Shown here: piece by piece, positions 1 to 12,281 of the stretch
How positions within the stretch are numbered: the stretch's first letter is position 1
Layout: every line of letters begins with the position of its first letter
Made by a program: the position numbers and the translations under genes
Notes under the pieces: generated by a model
The model's database searches: none
What the model was told of the DNA's origin: nothing
What the model saw: only the letters and a program-made list of their open reading frames with translations
Assembly: GCA_905183005.1 (NCBI GenBank)
Contig: CAJJDO010000006.1
Coordinates: forward strand, 729,781-793,780
Length of the DNA: 64,000 nt
Origin: Paramecium pentaurelia
Lineage: Eukaryota; Ciliophora; Oligohymenophorea; Peniculida; Parameciidae
Direction of reading: 5' to 3'

Positions 1-635
1 TAAATCTAATTTTCATACCCGAAGCTCATATATGTTTATAATTAAATTATCAATATTTTAAGAGAAATATTAAAATTTTATTTAATAATTTTAAAGCAAT
101 ATTTTCAATCTAATTCTTAATTTCCATTCAATTAATTTTAAGAATCTTATTTATTTAGACTAATTAAATTGTAATTAATCAAAATCTTTTGATTTAATTA
201 AAATTACTCTACTTATTTGATATTGCATTATAATTTCGAATTAATATTGTTATTATGTATAAGAATATTTAAAATCTTTAAATTCTATTCGATAGATTTA
301 TTCTATTATATTTAAATAATAGCTATTCCTAATTCTTTTCATTAGTTTTGTAAAAACCTATTTGAAATATATCATATTATAAATCAATAAGAAACCAAAA
401 GAATATTACTATTAATATAAGAAATTGAATTAAATGAGATCAATACAAAATCATATATTAAGATAAATTAAAATTTTATAATGAAGAATATATTCTTAAT
501 TGATTTAAATCTAAACAAAAAAATGAATTTTTATAATGTTATCATCTATTATATCTATAGGATTATTCATATATACTATAAAATATTTCAATTATCCTTT
601 TCATTATAATTAATATATATTTATATTTAAGATCA
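1..635. other. AT-rich intergenic, no gene seen
   Basis: Very AT-rich DNA with no open frame whose codon use resembles the neighbouring genes. Either intergenic or the distal flank of a gene outside the window. Confidence 0.5.
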
Positions 636-1014
636 ATGATGTCCTCGACCTAATCTTAATTCAATTTTGTTCGCAAACCACTTCCAAAAGCACCAATTAC
701 AAGACAATTTAGTAGAGAAAAAAGTTAACCAATTTTTAATCCAATAACTCCATCTGTATGATAAATATTTTATAGTTAAGACTAAGTTTCGTATCCAAAA
801 TAATAATCAATTTTTAAGTAGAGAGAAAAGTTAAAAAAATAGCAATAATTTCTTTAACAATACTTCTGAAAGCACAAAAATTACAAAAGTATAGAATTAA
901 TCTTTGCTTAAAAAATATGATGCTGATTAAAAGCAATAAATTTTTGATCGAGAAGATTTAGAGGAGGAACAACAATTTAAATTACTCTGCTAAACTTTGG
1001 ATCAAATATTATGA
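636..1014 (+). CDS. Small Ser/Gln/Asn-rich hypothetical protein
   Basis: I do not recognise this 117-residue protein. It starts MMSSTQSQFNFVRKP and is basic and polar, with two related motifs (QFSREKSQ and QFLSREKSQ) about 30 residues apart, then an acidic Glu/Gln-rich tail (DREDLEEEQQ). A 25-nt intron at 756-780 (GTATGA...TTAAG) has to be removed to join the frames; it ends in AAG, not TAG, but the spliced length is a whole number of codons and the repeated SREKSQ motif lies once on each side, which supports the join. No membrane segment or signal peptide is visible. The exact intron is the weak point. Confidence 0.5.
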
Positions 1015-1460
1015 GATTTTTTAATCAAAAACAACTGTTTTTTTTAATTTGCTATTCTTTCTTAATAGTTTTAGTAATTAAATTTATTTTCTTTTCTTTT
1101 CTAATGTTTATAACTATATTATTGTTTTAGATAATATGATAAACTTTTTAATAACAATTTCAAATTGTTTATAAAATAAACTTTATTGTTTTATCTATTT
1201 TTTTAAGATAAATCATAACAATTTTTAAAAGTTTTCTAACAAAAAAATGAATTTGAAATATTGACCAACTTTTTCTTTAAAGATAAGAAATTTATATTAT
1301 ATAAATATATATTATAGTTTTAAAGATCATTACCATATTCTTTCATTCGAGATTACTTAAGAAAAATAAAATAAAATTCAATTAAAAATTTAACTCATGA
1401 TTAATGATTCTCACCAAATGAAATCGCCAATCAATTTAAGAAAAGTAGTGTTCATATTAA
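1015..1460. other. AT-rich intergenic
   Basis: About 450 bp of low-complexity AT-rich sequence between two same-strand genes; no gene or RNA recognised. It should hold the uridine kinase promoter. Confidence 0.5.
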
Positions 1461-2830
1461 ATGAAGAACTCTGAGTACGAACCTCAACGTATTCTTGTAG
1501 GTGTTACAGGAGGATCTGCAGCAGGAAAAACTACACTTTGTGAAACAATCAAAAGGGAAATCCAATATGATTCCGATGTTGACATGACTATTCTTTCTTG
1601 TGATTCCTTTTATAAAGGAATAGACAAGTCTAAAATTGATATTTCTTCATATAATTTTGATCATCCAGATTCATTAGATTGGGATAATGCCTTTGAAGTT
1701 ATATCTACATTATTGTCAGGAAGACCAGCTTCAGTTCCAATATATTGTTTTGTGAATCATAAAAGATTAGATCAATGTTCAATAGTACTTCCTGCTCAAG
1801 TTATAGTTTTTGAGGGTATTATGGCACTTTATGATGAAAGAATAAGAGAATTAATGTCTTATAAAATATTTATACATTGTGATGGTATTTAATAAACATA
1901 ATTTTAGATGATATTCGTTTATGTCGTCGTATTCTAAGAGATGTTAAAGAGAGAGGAAGAACTGTAGAAAATGTACTATTTTAGTATAGTAAATTTGTGA
2001 AAAGATCATTTGAGAATTTTATATCACCTTTAATGAGTTAAGCTGACTTAATTATACCAGGACATAGATAAAATCATGTTTCTGTTGCTTTTATAGTAAA
2101 CCATTTGAAAAATATGGCCAAACAGAATGGATTACTAAGAGAAAAATTAAATACTTTACTTTACTTTGGTGATTTATTATATTCAATTGATGGATTCATG
2201 AGAAATAGAACTAAAGTAGACTTTTCCAATCCAAATGCTACTTTTAAACAATTATTTTTTCCTGAAGAAAATATGAAACCAGATTTTCTATATATTACTT
2301 AAAACTTCTTAGCTGGTAAATTAGTGAATGATAAATAAATATATAAAGTTGTTAAATCTTGCTTTAAATAAACTTTGTTTATGCTTGAAAAATGTATATA
2401 ATAAGATAAATATGAAATCGATTAATTTTAATGTGTGCATCTTAATGAGATTTTATCAAATAATTTAAAATTAAATGAAAATACTAAATTTATAGTATTG
2501 GCTCTACCGTTATTATTTAAAAATGGCTTAGTAAAATTACATTAAATTGAAGATAATATCAAATAATATTAATCAGTATTTATAAAATTTTATTAGGTAT
2601 AATTGATTGTTGTGAATGTATTTTCTGATATCAAGTCCATTACAGATATTAATTGGACTTTTAAAAAATTAAAAATTTATATAAATGCCTTTTTAGTTGG
2701 TAAACTTGATAAGTTTGTATAAATAATGAATTTACCAATAAAATCTGAACCAGAATTATTTTATGGACAAGACAAATTTTTTTTGAAATTAAATAGATTT
2801 ATAACAAAAAGACAAGGAAAGAAGACTTGA
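1461..2830 (+). CDS. Uridine kinase (uridine/cytidine kinase family)
   Basis: Phosphorylates uridine/cytidine to the monophosphate in pyrimidine salvage (family knowledge). The 448-residue product carries the P-loop GGSAAGKTT near residues 17-25, the DSFYKG substrate segment, and the lid-region motif DIRLCRRILRDVKERGR, followed by ADLIIPGH, all typical of this family. A 23-nt intron (1885-1907, GTA...TAG) restores a DDDIRLCRR reading, so splicing is well supported. The C-terminal ~230 residues lie where uridine kinase-like proteins can carry a UPRT-like domain, but I see no PRPP-binding motif, so that half is unassigned. The ATG at 1461 is followed by a short polar stretch before the kinase fold. 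Confidence 0.9.
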
Positions 2831-3232
2831 TTATTAATATATATTAAATATTATATCAAATATTTTTAGAATTTAAGCCTTCAGACATGACGTATTGCAA
2901 AACTAAATTTGAAAAATAGCCAAATCAAAGGATAAATTATACTGCAATTTAATAAAATATAATATTAAAATTAACTCTTATTATTAAATAAATTAATTTT
3001 AAATTAATTGGTTATATGAGAAAAATAGGTTTTTAAACTAAAATATGAACCATTTCATTATTATTATTTGATTAAATTTAATGGCTTCTTATTAAAAGCT
3101 AATAATTATTAATTTAAAATACCAATTCCTGTTCATAATAAGGGTAAAAAATAAAATACATTTATCTAAAAATATAATCATTAGATATTGTATTTCACCT
3201 TAGTACTTAATTCTAATTAAAATATATATATT
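2831..3232. other. Intergenic
   Basis: About 400 bp, AT-rich, no convincing gene. It separates two plus-strand genes. Confidence 0.5.
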
Positions 3233-5575
3233 ATGATTACCCTTTGTAAAGCACTGAATAAAGGTCGGATTCTTTAGTTATTTTTGATGATAGATGGCTT
3301 AATAATTCATATGCAGTCATACTTAATACAAGACTATAGCTTATTAGCAATAGGATTGACTTTAGCAGGCTTTCATTTGATTATATTTTGTTTAGAATAC
3401 ATTTGTTAAAAGAAATCTAACTTAATCTTGATAATATTGAGTTTGATTAAAGGTGTAGTGATCATAGGAGTGAGCTATTTACTGTTGCCATAATGGTAAA
3501 TTTATACTGGGATATAAATCGTGTTGATAATTCAATTGAACGAATAGTATTCAAAATTAACATCATTATTTTTCTTTTTAACATGTATTACATGCATTTG
3601 CTTTGGAAATGTTTCAGATATCACAGTTGAGATTTTGAGAACAGTATTGAATTTCTTTTTGATTCTTCAAATTTATAAGAAGAATGGAAATCAATAATTC
3701 ATTAATATGAAGAATCTATTCACTTAAATATCATCTGGAGAATTTTGTATATTAGATGTGTAATACAATCCAATTTATGAATCTAAATTTTTTTATTCCA
3801 TTATAAAAGAGCAAGTTATAAATACATCTGAATAGAATTAAAGTAGAATCTTTACACCCAGAGACTAAACCTAGAATTTTGTTAGATAATCTAACTGTTC
3901 TGAAAATACTACAACAAGACATTCATTATTGATTAGCGATATAATTGATTAATTAAAAAAGAAAATTCTGAAATTAGATTAAAAATTAATTTTTGAGCCA
4001 ACAAACAATTCTCATTATTATCTCAGTGTTTAAAAACTAAATATAGAAAACTAATAATTTATATTGATTGTTAAACATAAAATAAACAATATTGAATCAT
4101 CTAAATTATAATCATAATAATCAAAGGATTAAATTTAAACAATGATAAAAACACTACACAAAGTTTCTCATGATATGAGAAATCCTTTAAATGCAATAAT
4201 TAATATGTAAATGTGCTTAGAAGAATTAATAGATCCTTCTTTGTACTAAAAATTCTTAAAACCTTCATTAAATTCTTGTCATTTACTTTTAAATTTAATT
4301 AATGATATTTTGGATGCTGCTTAGATTGAAAATAAATCAATAAGAATTGTGTGTCATAAATTTAATTTACCTAAATTAATAGATAAAACAATTTCCTTAT
4401 TTGATTTATTAAAAGAAAAAAAAGGATTAAATATTACTTTTAATTATGATCCAAAATTGCCACTTAAAATAAATTCAGATAAACTAAGAATTAGACAAAT
4501 TATCATGAATTTATTGAGCAATGCTGTCAAATATACATAACCAAAAGGATCTATTTTAATTGAATGTATTTAAAGTGAAGAAAAAAAATAAACCATTATT
4601 ATTTCTGTTTAAGACTCTGGATTAGGTATTAAACCAGAAAATCTTAAATTACTCTTTCAAGAATTCTCTAGAGTAAATGATTAAGAAAATTAAAAAGTAA
4701 ATCCTTTTGGAATAGGATTGGGTCTAATGATTAGCAATGAATTAGCAAAATTACTTTCTTCAAATCATTCAATAGGAATTTAAGTTTAATCACAATATGG
4801 TAATGGATCTAAGTTTTATTTTGAAGTATTAAATGAAAATTAAGCTTAAGAAGATATTTCTGATTCATAGATATCTCCATAAATAGCTTAATAAATACCA
4901 ACATTAGATTTTAGAGTCTTATAAAATATAACATCATAAAAATCACCCTCAGTTTCAATTGCTATTCCCATGTAAGAAAGTAGCAAAAGAATGATTTAAA
5001 AAAAAAATCTTAAATCTTTTAATTTTATGACTAGTTCATTAAACTATTAAGTAACTCTGAGATTAAAAAATGAATCAGAAAGAAATCTTTCTAATAAATA
5101 ATCTATTTAAAGTCGTTTAATTTCAAATTTATTATAAAAATGGAATGATTCAACTTAATAACATCCACCTATTTTAATTGTTGATGATAATGAATTTAAT
5201 ATTGTAGCTTTATAATATTTATTAGAATTATGTGGAATGAGTTCAGATTTTGCAATGAATGGAATGATATCCATAGAAAAAGTAAATGAAAGATTGAAAG
5301 ATAATATTCCCTTTTAATTAATATTTATGGATTTGGAAATGCCACTAATGCTTGGTTTAGAGGCTTCAACTCGTATTCGTAAGTTAGATAGAAATGTAAC
5401 AATTATAGCATGTTCTGGACATAAATTAACATAAGAAATTGTTGAATAATTTAAAGATAGTGGTATAGCATTTGGTGTTGAAAAACCAATTACAAAGATA
5501 AAATTAAAAGAATTATTAATAAAATTAACAGATGGAATTAGATGTGATAGTTCATAATTTTCTTAAGTATTTTGA
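3233..5575 (+). CDS. Hybrid sensor histidine kinase with receiver domain
   Basis: Intronless 780-residue two-component protein. The N-terminal ~150 residues hold about five hydrophobic membrane segments. A linker leads to the H box (KVSHDMRNPLNAI, phospho-acceptor His), N box (IIMNLLSNAVKYT), G1 (DSGLGI) and G2 (FGIGLGL) of the HATPase domain. After a Gln/Ser-rich linker the C-terminus is a receiver domain with the acidic pair in ILIVDDNEFN, the phospho-acceptor Asp in IFMDLEMP and the conserved Lys in VEKPI. All catalytic residues look intact, so His-to-Asp relay within one polypeptide is expected. No PAS or HPt domain is seen. The signal and downstream partner are unknown. The first two thirds resemble bacterial hybrid kinases, but TAA/TAG glutamine codons throughout show it is a native ciliate gene. 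Confidence 0.92.
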
Positions 5576-5833
5576 TTAAATATTTTATATGAATATTCAG
5601 AAATATAGAAATGATAATTATTTTTATATATTTTTATAATAAAATTTGAGAAGTATAAAACATGAATAAGTAACTATAAATTAATTATATATTAGTTATT
5701 TAAAAAGAATGGTTTTTTCATTTAAAAACAAATAATAATTAGAACCAAAGAAATAAAATAAAATTTTAGAATTGATTTTAACTAAAATACAGATAATTAA
5801 TTCAAAATTAATGGAAAACTGATTTTTTTATTT

Positions 5834-6130
5834 TCAACATCTTCCTCCATTTGGAACACATGTTCCATCTCCACAACATATACCATATGAATATGGACAA
5901 CATCCATATCTACTTCCAACTTTACAACATGGTTGATTTCCTGAACAATAAGTTTTTGATTGATCTGGTGGACAATTAGTGTCTGTATATGTTTTTCTTA
6001 AAATCTATTTGATTATACTATTAGTAAAAGTATCTTATATATCAAGCTTATTATTAATATATTCCAATGATTTTGATGTTGAAATAAAGAGTGAGAGTAT
6101 TAAGAAGAGGGATATAAATATTTTATTCAT
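5834..6130 (-). CDS. Small secreted granulin-like cysteine-rich protein
   Basis: A 98-residue protein with a clear signal peptide (MNKIFISLFLILSLFIST). The mature C-terminal 45 residues have the granulin spacing: C-x8-C-x5-CC-x7-CC-x6-CC-x4-C-x6-C, including QPCCKVGSRYGCCPYSYG. This is roughly the N-terminal half of a granulin module, which forms a disulphide-stapled stack of hairpins. The mid part (residues 20-50) is a propeptide-like polar stretch. Intronless; the ORF ends with a TGT Cys codon directly before TGA. Probably exported or lysosomal; the family has growth-factor or protease-linked roles elsewhere, but no function can be read from sequence alone. Confidence 0.8.
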
Positions 6131-6210
6131 ATAATAAATTATTTAATGGTGACGTAAATATTTAATATAAAATTGATGATATAGTCATGACGTAAGCGAA
6201 ATATTAGTTT

Positions 6211-7678
6211 TCAGTCATCTCCTAAATAATTTCTTAATACTTGTTATCTTGCTTGTTGATCACCTTAGATGTATTTCAAGATATTTATGACAAAGACAAT
6301 CATTTAATCCATCTATTCTTTGAAAAAGATACCACAACTCATCATAACCAAAGCCCAACAAATTAATAAAGCTAAAAAACTATAATACCAAAATCTAGAA
6401 ATTAAAGGTATATCATCAAATTAATATGCTTATGAAAACACTAATTAAATAATTAATTATACATATAGTTGAATTCTGTAAATCATAATATGTATAGTAA
6501 ACTCTTAGAAAAGGCAATCCAAAAACAATATCAAAATTTGGTTTATATTAGTCTATTTTTTTATCATATATGGCAAAATATGTTAAACATTTAAATTCAT
6601 ATGTTTCCACATCATCAAGACATTTTTAGATGTATTGTTAAGGATTAAATGTCAAAGTTATCTTTTAAGAATGTTATAAAACAACAAACTCAACAACAGG
6701 GAAATTTTAAGGTATAGATATTTATAACTTTGTAGAACAGATTAGAATGGTATTGTTTCTATTTTGAATTGGATAATTAATGAAGTCACAGTCTATGTTA
6801 TCATTTTTTTGAATATGAAATTTAATGGCTTCTGCTATTTCTCTAGGCATGTAAATAAACTAATAAGTTGAACTAATAAATGAAGTGTAAGGTTTCCTAT
6901 TACTTGAACTATATATTGTTGTATCATTTTTATAAAGTGATATTTAATTTACTCTGAAACACCATGTTTGATTACATCCTGGAATGGCTTTAAGTTATTA
7001 AAATTCTGTTCCATTTTATTTAAAGGATTCTTAATAATTTCCTAAAGTTATAACAGAATCAATAAATCCTTCTTAATTTCCAAAATATAAAGAATAAGAT
7101 GGATGACTTATCAAATGTTAATGAGTTAGATTCATAATATAATTGAAATTACCTTTTTCTACTGATGGGTATTTGCCTAATCCAATATATCCATCCAACA
7201 TAGTTGATTATCTAAAATCAATTGCACCATACCCAGTATAATAGAAAAAACTAACATCCAATCCTATATTTTGATTTATCCATAAACTACTATTTAATAC
7301 ATAAAAAATATTGCCCCAACAATCTTCTATTTCTTTAAATTTTGGTTTTATATATGAGATTATTAATTCAATCTAATCATCAGTAGGTATCAATTTTGTA
7401 AAATGTAAAGAATTGTTTAACTCTGTTATGAAAATAAATGGTAAATCAATTTCAAGAGCAACTTTATATTTACCCTCTTTCTCTATACCGTTAAAGCTGG
7501 ATATCAAAGATATAGTAGTAAAGTATCGAAATTGCTCATCATCATATAAAAAGACATTTGATGGAGATTATAAGCCTTAATTTTTACCTCCTGCTTATTC
7601 CTAATTATAAAATGAGGATTCTTAATGTAATTTTTGTGCTGTTGATAATAATAACCAATTAAATATTAATTATATCAT
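6211..7678 (-). CDS. Membrane-anchored aspartyl-protease-like protein, active sites degenerate
   Basis: A 481-residue pepsin-fold protein: signal peptide (MIQLIFNWLLLSTAQ), two lobes, and a C-terminal membrane segment (FLALLICWALVMMSCGIFF) followed by a short basic/acidic tail. Family landmarks are DGYIGLG (flap side of lobe 1), IYMP after the second active-site position, and FGLPFLRVYYTYYD, matching the G-D-x-F-L-R-x-Y motif of aspartyl proteases. Neither DTG triad is present: the lobe 1 position reads VALEIDLPFIFI and the lobe 2 position reads ISSTYQFIYMP. It is therefore likely a non-catalytic homologue. A 22-nt intron (6441-6462, GTA...TAG) is needed to reach the membrane anchor. Confidence 0.75.
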
Positions 7679-7757
7679 TAATTTTATTGTATTGCTCTTA
7701 TAAACCAATATTCATATAACATTATCTAACTTTCTTATTTTTTTCTTCTTAAAATTA

Positions 7758-8654
7758 ATGAAAATTTAAATTATAGATTCAGCAGCCAAAATATACAAAG
7801 CCTTTAAGAAATAAGAAACCTCTAAGAGTGTTAGATTTAAATTCTTCACTAATTATATGTTAGTTGAGAATCAAAGACTTAAAATCTTTGATTTCTCAGA
7901 AATTGTAATATTCCATGAAGATCATAAAAAATTTATTATTACAAGATTAAATGAGTTTACTCATGAAATGGAAATACACATTGCTGGTTGTAAAGAAATC
8001 TAAGCCAGATTAGAATCTATTGATATTATAGATCAAAACTTATTAGAAATTAAAAGTAATATGAAAGAAAGTCTTGAACTATAAAAATTCAAAAAAATAG
8101 TATCTGTCAACCTTAAAGATGAACTTTTCATCATAGTGATGACAGATCAATTATTAATATATCGTTTAGAATCATTAGTAGGAACATCTTGTGAGAAAGT
8201 CAATCCATTAAAAGAAATTATATTCTATCGTATTCTTGTTTCTATTAAACCTTATGTTTCAGCCTATACTGAAGATAAAATATATTTATTTTAAAAGAAT
8301 GTTACCTACAAGAGTATAGCAAATCAATTAATCATCAATTATAAAGTCATTGATTGTAATTAATCTGAAAAGCCTTAGTTAAATTAAAAAATAACACTTC
8401 AAAGCCCTTAAGTTGCATAAGCTACAGAAACTATGCTCTCCTATATATAAAAAGTGAAAATTATTGGCAGAACTTAACTTTATTTGAGTATATAGACTGA
8501 ATTTAAGAATTAAGCCTATAAATAAAAAGTAATTCATGAATTTGGAGAACCTTTAATCATAAGAAAATAAAAATAATCTTTCAAGTAATCCGATGTTAGA
8601 TATATTCAATGTATCTCGAACAAAAATAATTTGAGCAAACTAAATTAAGCATGA
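7758..8654 (+). CDS. Hypothetical cytosolic protein
   Basis: Unrecognised 298-residue intronless protein. It begins MKIQIIDSAAKIYKAFKKQE and has alternating beta-like and charged stretches (RLKIFDFSEIVIFHED, ELFIIVMTDQLLIYRLE, EDKIYLFQKN) that could be short beta-propeller-like blades, then a basic Gln-rich tail. No signal peptide or membrane segment. It starts 79 bp from the divergent aspartyl-protease-like gene, so the two share one short upstream region. Confidence 0.7.
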
Positions 8655-9191
8655 AACAATGAAATAGAATTATCTTATAAACTAGATTTTTTATTCTATT
8701 TTCTATAGTTTTTAATTAAATTACAAATTTCGATAAAATTATATTCTATTTATTTATTCATGATATATTATAATTAAAATTAATCTACTTATTTCCATCA
8801 AAATTAAATGAGAAATACATAAAACTGGTATTAATAATACCAATAATAATAAAAATAATTAAAAAATAACATTATTACTCTATTTATATTACTAATATTG
8901 GATAGTTTTAGATTAAGATTTTTTTTAATTATTTGATATAACATAAGATTATTACTTAAATATTTTATATAACAAAATATATGCCATCATTTTATAAGCT
9001 TAGTTAGTTAGTATAATTATTAAAGATTCACTATATATTATTATCTTTTATTTATCTGAAAACAGTTTCACTAATTTAGTATTTAAATATATTACAATAT
9101 CAAGATTACTAAATATTGATATATAATAAATATATGATTGATTATTTATTTATATATTTGATATTTACGATATAATAATCATTATTCAATC
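8655..9191. other. Convergent intergenic region
   Basis: About 540 bp between the 3' ends of two convergent genes; AT-rich runs with no coding signal seen. Confidence 0.55.
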
Positions 9192-10391
9192 TCATCCTTA
9201 AAATGGTGGATAATCAGAATAACCTTCATGATTTCCACCAAAATATTTCTTAGGATCAGAATCAGATAATTTCAAATTATCTTTGAATCTCTCTACTAAA
9301 TCAGGATCTAATTATTATAATAAAATATTACTTCCGATATATAGAGTTCCAAAGCTAGCTGCATCAAATAGTCCTTATTCTATACCTTATGCAGCTGTTA
9401 GAGCTGTCAATCCAACATTTCCAATAATAACACCTTTAAAAGATGGTCTTAATTATTATAATAGATTAGGCACTTATTTTTCAGATGCTGGATGACCATA
9501 ACCATAGCAATTATCTTCATCTTTACTATTCATGATTTCAATAAATGCTATTTATCTTTTATCTAATTCTTTGAATAAATATGTATAAAGTTTAATAGGA
9601 TCTTCATCAAACATATCATTATATCTACCTACTGGACTTACCTTTATTCCTACTCTTCCTTTACCAAAAACTTAAATTAATTCATCAATAACTTCTAAAC
9701 AAAATCTAGATCTATTTTCTACTGATCCACCATATAAATCATTTCTTTTATTTGAATGACTTCTTAAAAATTAATCTACTAAATAGCCATTTGCACCATG
9801 TAATTCAATTGCATCAAACCCAGCCTTCTTTGCTCTATAAGCACCTTCTTTGAATTATTATATCACTAATTTGATATCTTCTATTGTCATTTCGTGAGGT
9901 ACTTCATGTGGTTATTTCACAGCATAGTTTACTCCATTAATAGCAATTGGAGATGGACCCCAAGGAATTTAACCACCCTATAAATTTGAATGAGTTGCTC
10001 TTCCACTATGCCAAATTTATAAAGCAATTCTTCCATTCTTTTTATGAACTGCATCGATAACTTTTTTCCATCCTTCAACTTATTCTTCATTTAATATGCC
10101 TGCACATCCTGGAAAGGCATTAGATCTTTGACTTACTAATGTACATTCTGTTAAAATCAATCCAGCAGAAGCCCTTTATGAATAATAATCTGCCACTATA
10201 TTATTTGGAACCTTTGTTTCATTATCACACCTCATTCTAGTCATTGCAGCCATAATAATTCTGTTAGGAATAGTCAATTCACCTAATTTTAAAGACTTGA
10301 AAAGAATTGATGTGTTATTCATATAATTAATATTTTCTAAAGGATTCTTTTTTCTGAATAAATAGCTATTTTTTCGGAATTCAGAAATCAT
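9192..10391 (-). CDS. Old Yellow Enzyme family NADH:flavin oxidoreductase
   Basis: FMN-dependent ene-reductase of the OYE family (reduces activated C=C bonds of enones or related xenobiotics with NAD(P)H). The 399-residue protein shows the TIM-barrel landmarks in order: LGELTIPNRIIMAAMTRMR, ALQIWHSGRA, the substrate-binding His/Asn pair in ELHGANGYLVDQFL, RNDLYGGSVENRSRF, and GRVGIKVSPVG, with GVIIGNVGL near the phosphate-binding end. The first ~23 residues precede the usual family start; the second Met (MNNTSILFKSLK, about 10322) is an equally likely start. Intronless. Confidence 0.92.
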
Positions 10392-10453
10392 AAAATTTTA
10401 TTTTATACTAATTCAGTAAAAACAATAATCATTATCTTATAATAAATCTAATA

Positions 10454-12266
10454 TCAGTTGTATTTCTTTTAGACATAATATTCCTTCATGATTTACTTTA
10501 ATTCTTTATCATTAGGTAATTAAAATATAATTATTTCTGGAATTCGAGTTAATTTGTCATCAGATTATTTATTTTATTTATATGATTAAGACCATTATAA
10601 TTTCCTATTTTGAATATATTACTCGATTAATTTGGACATTAATGGTTTATCTATTTGAATCACTTTAACTTAAGATGTAGCAAATAATTAAGGCCCATTA
10701 TTTTGACCAAAATAATTTTTAATTAATCTCCAAAATCTATCCTTAAAAGCCCGTTTCTAAAACTTTTTAGTTTTAAATACTTTAATAATCATTCTTACTA
10801 CATTAAAGATATATTGTACCTTTTGAAACCATTTTATGATGAGCAATCAAAGCAGTTTAAAATATGAGAGTCTTTTTCAAAAAATCAGTCGCAATTTTTT
10901 GAGCTCTTTTTTTAGAATTTTCTTATAAATGGTTACTTATAGTCTTTAATAATAATAAAGATTTATTATTGCATCTTTCAAATGGATTTTGTCCAAATTA
11001 TTAAACTTCTATGAATAACTTTGTTCTTAATCTTAAAACTATTAACTTTGCTTTTGCTTAAATTCTTAGCCTTCTTTTTCTTTCCTAAATTATTTATAAT
11101 AATTACATATAAAATATTATAAACTTATCCACAAATTTCAATTAATGAAATCATTTATTACCATTATTTGCATTAATATTATTTATCGAATTTTTATTAT
11201 AAAATACTTTTTTCAACTTTACGAAATTCTTGAATTTATGATTTTACTAACATTTTAATGCTTCTTTCTTCTTATCTCTCTTTTTCAATTTACTTTCCCT
11301 TTTAAACTACTGTAATTATCTTTTTTGCACTAACTTCTACATTTTATATTATTTATATTTATACCTGCTCCCTTTAAAAAATCTTTTAGTTTTTAAGTAC
11401 TTTTATATCGAGATTAATCTAAGTTTTATAGGATCTTATCTTTTTTGGGTGACATACTTTTTTTATCTTCATCCCAATATTTATAATATCTTTAAGGTTC
11501 TTATTATTTTGCACTTAAAATTGAATTATGAAATTCTCCAAATACTAAATGCATTGTTATAATGAAATCTGATTCAGCATATAGAGTTATGTAAATATAA
11601 TCCTCAATAAAAAATTTAGTGCCTGATTTAGTTTTCACTTTAATTGATCTACTAGAAGTAGATTGTTCACAATTGAATTTAGTTGGAAATTCAACAGTTG
11701 TTGATAAAAACACTTTATAAATTTAATTTTATGTTTTATCAGGGAATGTAAAATACATTTATAAAGGGTTTAGTTTATTCTTCACTCTAGCTCTAAAATA
11801 ATAAAATCTAAATCTATAAATTTATATTCGATTCAGCTTTTCAGGATTTAAATCGCATAAATGTAAACCATCTGCCACTTTTAAAATATTAGAAGTATTA
11901 ATTTAGATAATTTCTTATTTACTTGTTTAAGGTGCTTCACATTTGAATTTGTTTGATTCTCTAACAACTCTATAATTATCTTCAAAATCATTATAAACAT
12001 TTATCAGATTATCATTTAAAGGCAATAATCTTGAAATATCATCCATACTTCCATGAGTCTATTTTTAAGTTATCTTTTTCATTAATTTTGTAGTACCATT
12101 TTCTTCAGTCTGTTTTTCTAATGAAAGAATTGATGACTATCTTTTAATACTGTTAATTCTATAAATATTGAATAATTGATTACATAGTCATTGATTAATT
12201 CATTAAAGATGTTTAAGATTGAGTTAGTTTAGAAGAACTTCTTTAAAGTAATCTATTTTTTATCAT
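10454..12266 (-). CDS. Tandem paralogue C of an unrecognised family (EFPTKFN family)
   Basis: 571-residue protein, last of three tandem paralogues. Conserved blocks seen in all three: an Asn/Asp-rich helix (VYNDFEDNYRVV), an RFRFYYFRAR strand, then VEFPTKFN and DYIYITLYAESDFIITMHLVFG, which look like a beta-sandwich of about 110 residues; then a long basic helical half with IQ-like spacing (KKRAQKIATDFLKK, KVFKTKKFQKRAFKDRFWRLI) and a C-terminal cap (PNDKELKQIMKEYY). Four micro-introns (12159-12183, 11337-11364, 11085-11106, 10798-10819), all GTA...TAG, give an exact reading frame. The start ATG lies 15 nt after the stop of paralogue B and in the same frame. Function unknown; calmodulin binding by the basic half is only an inference. 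Confidence 0.75.
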
Positions 12267-12281
12267 TAATTATATATATAA

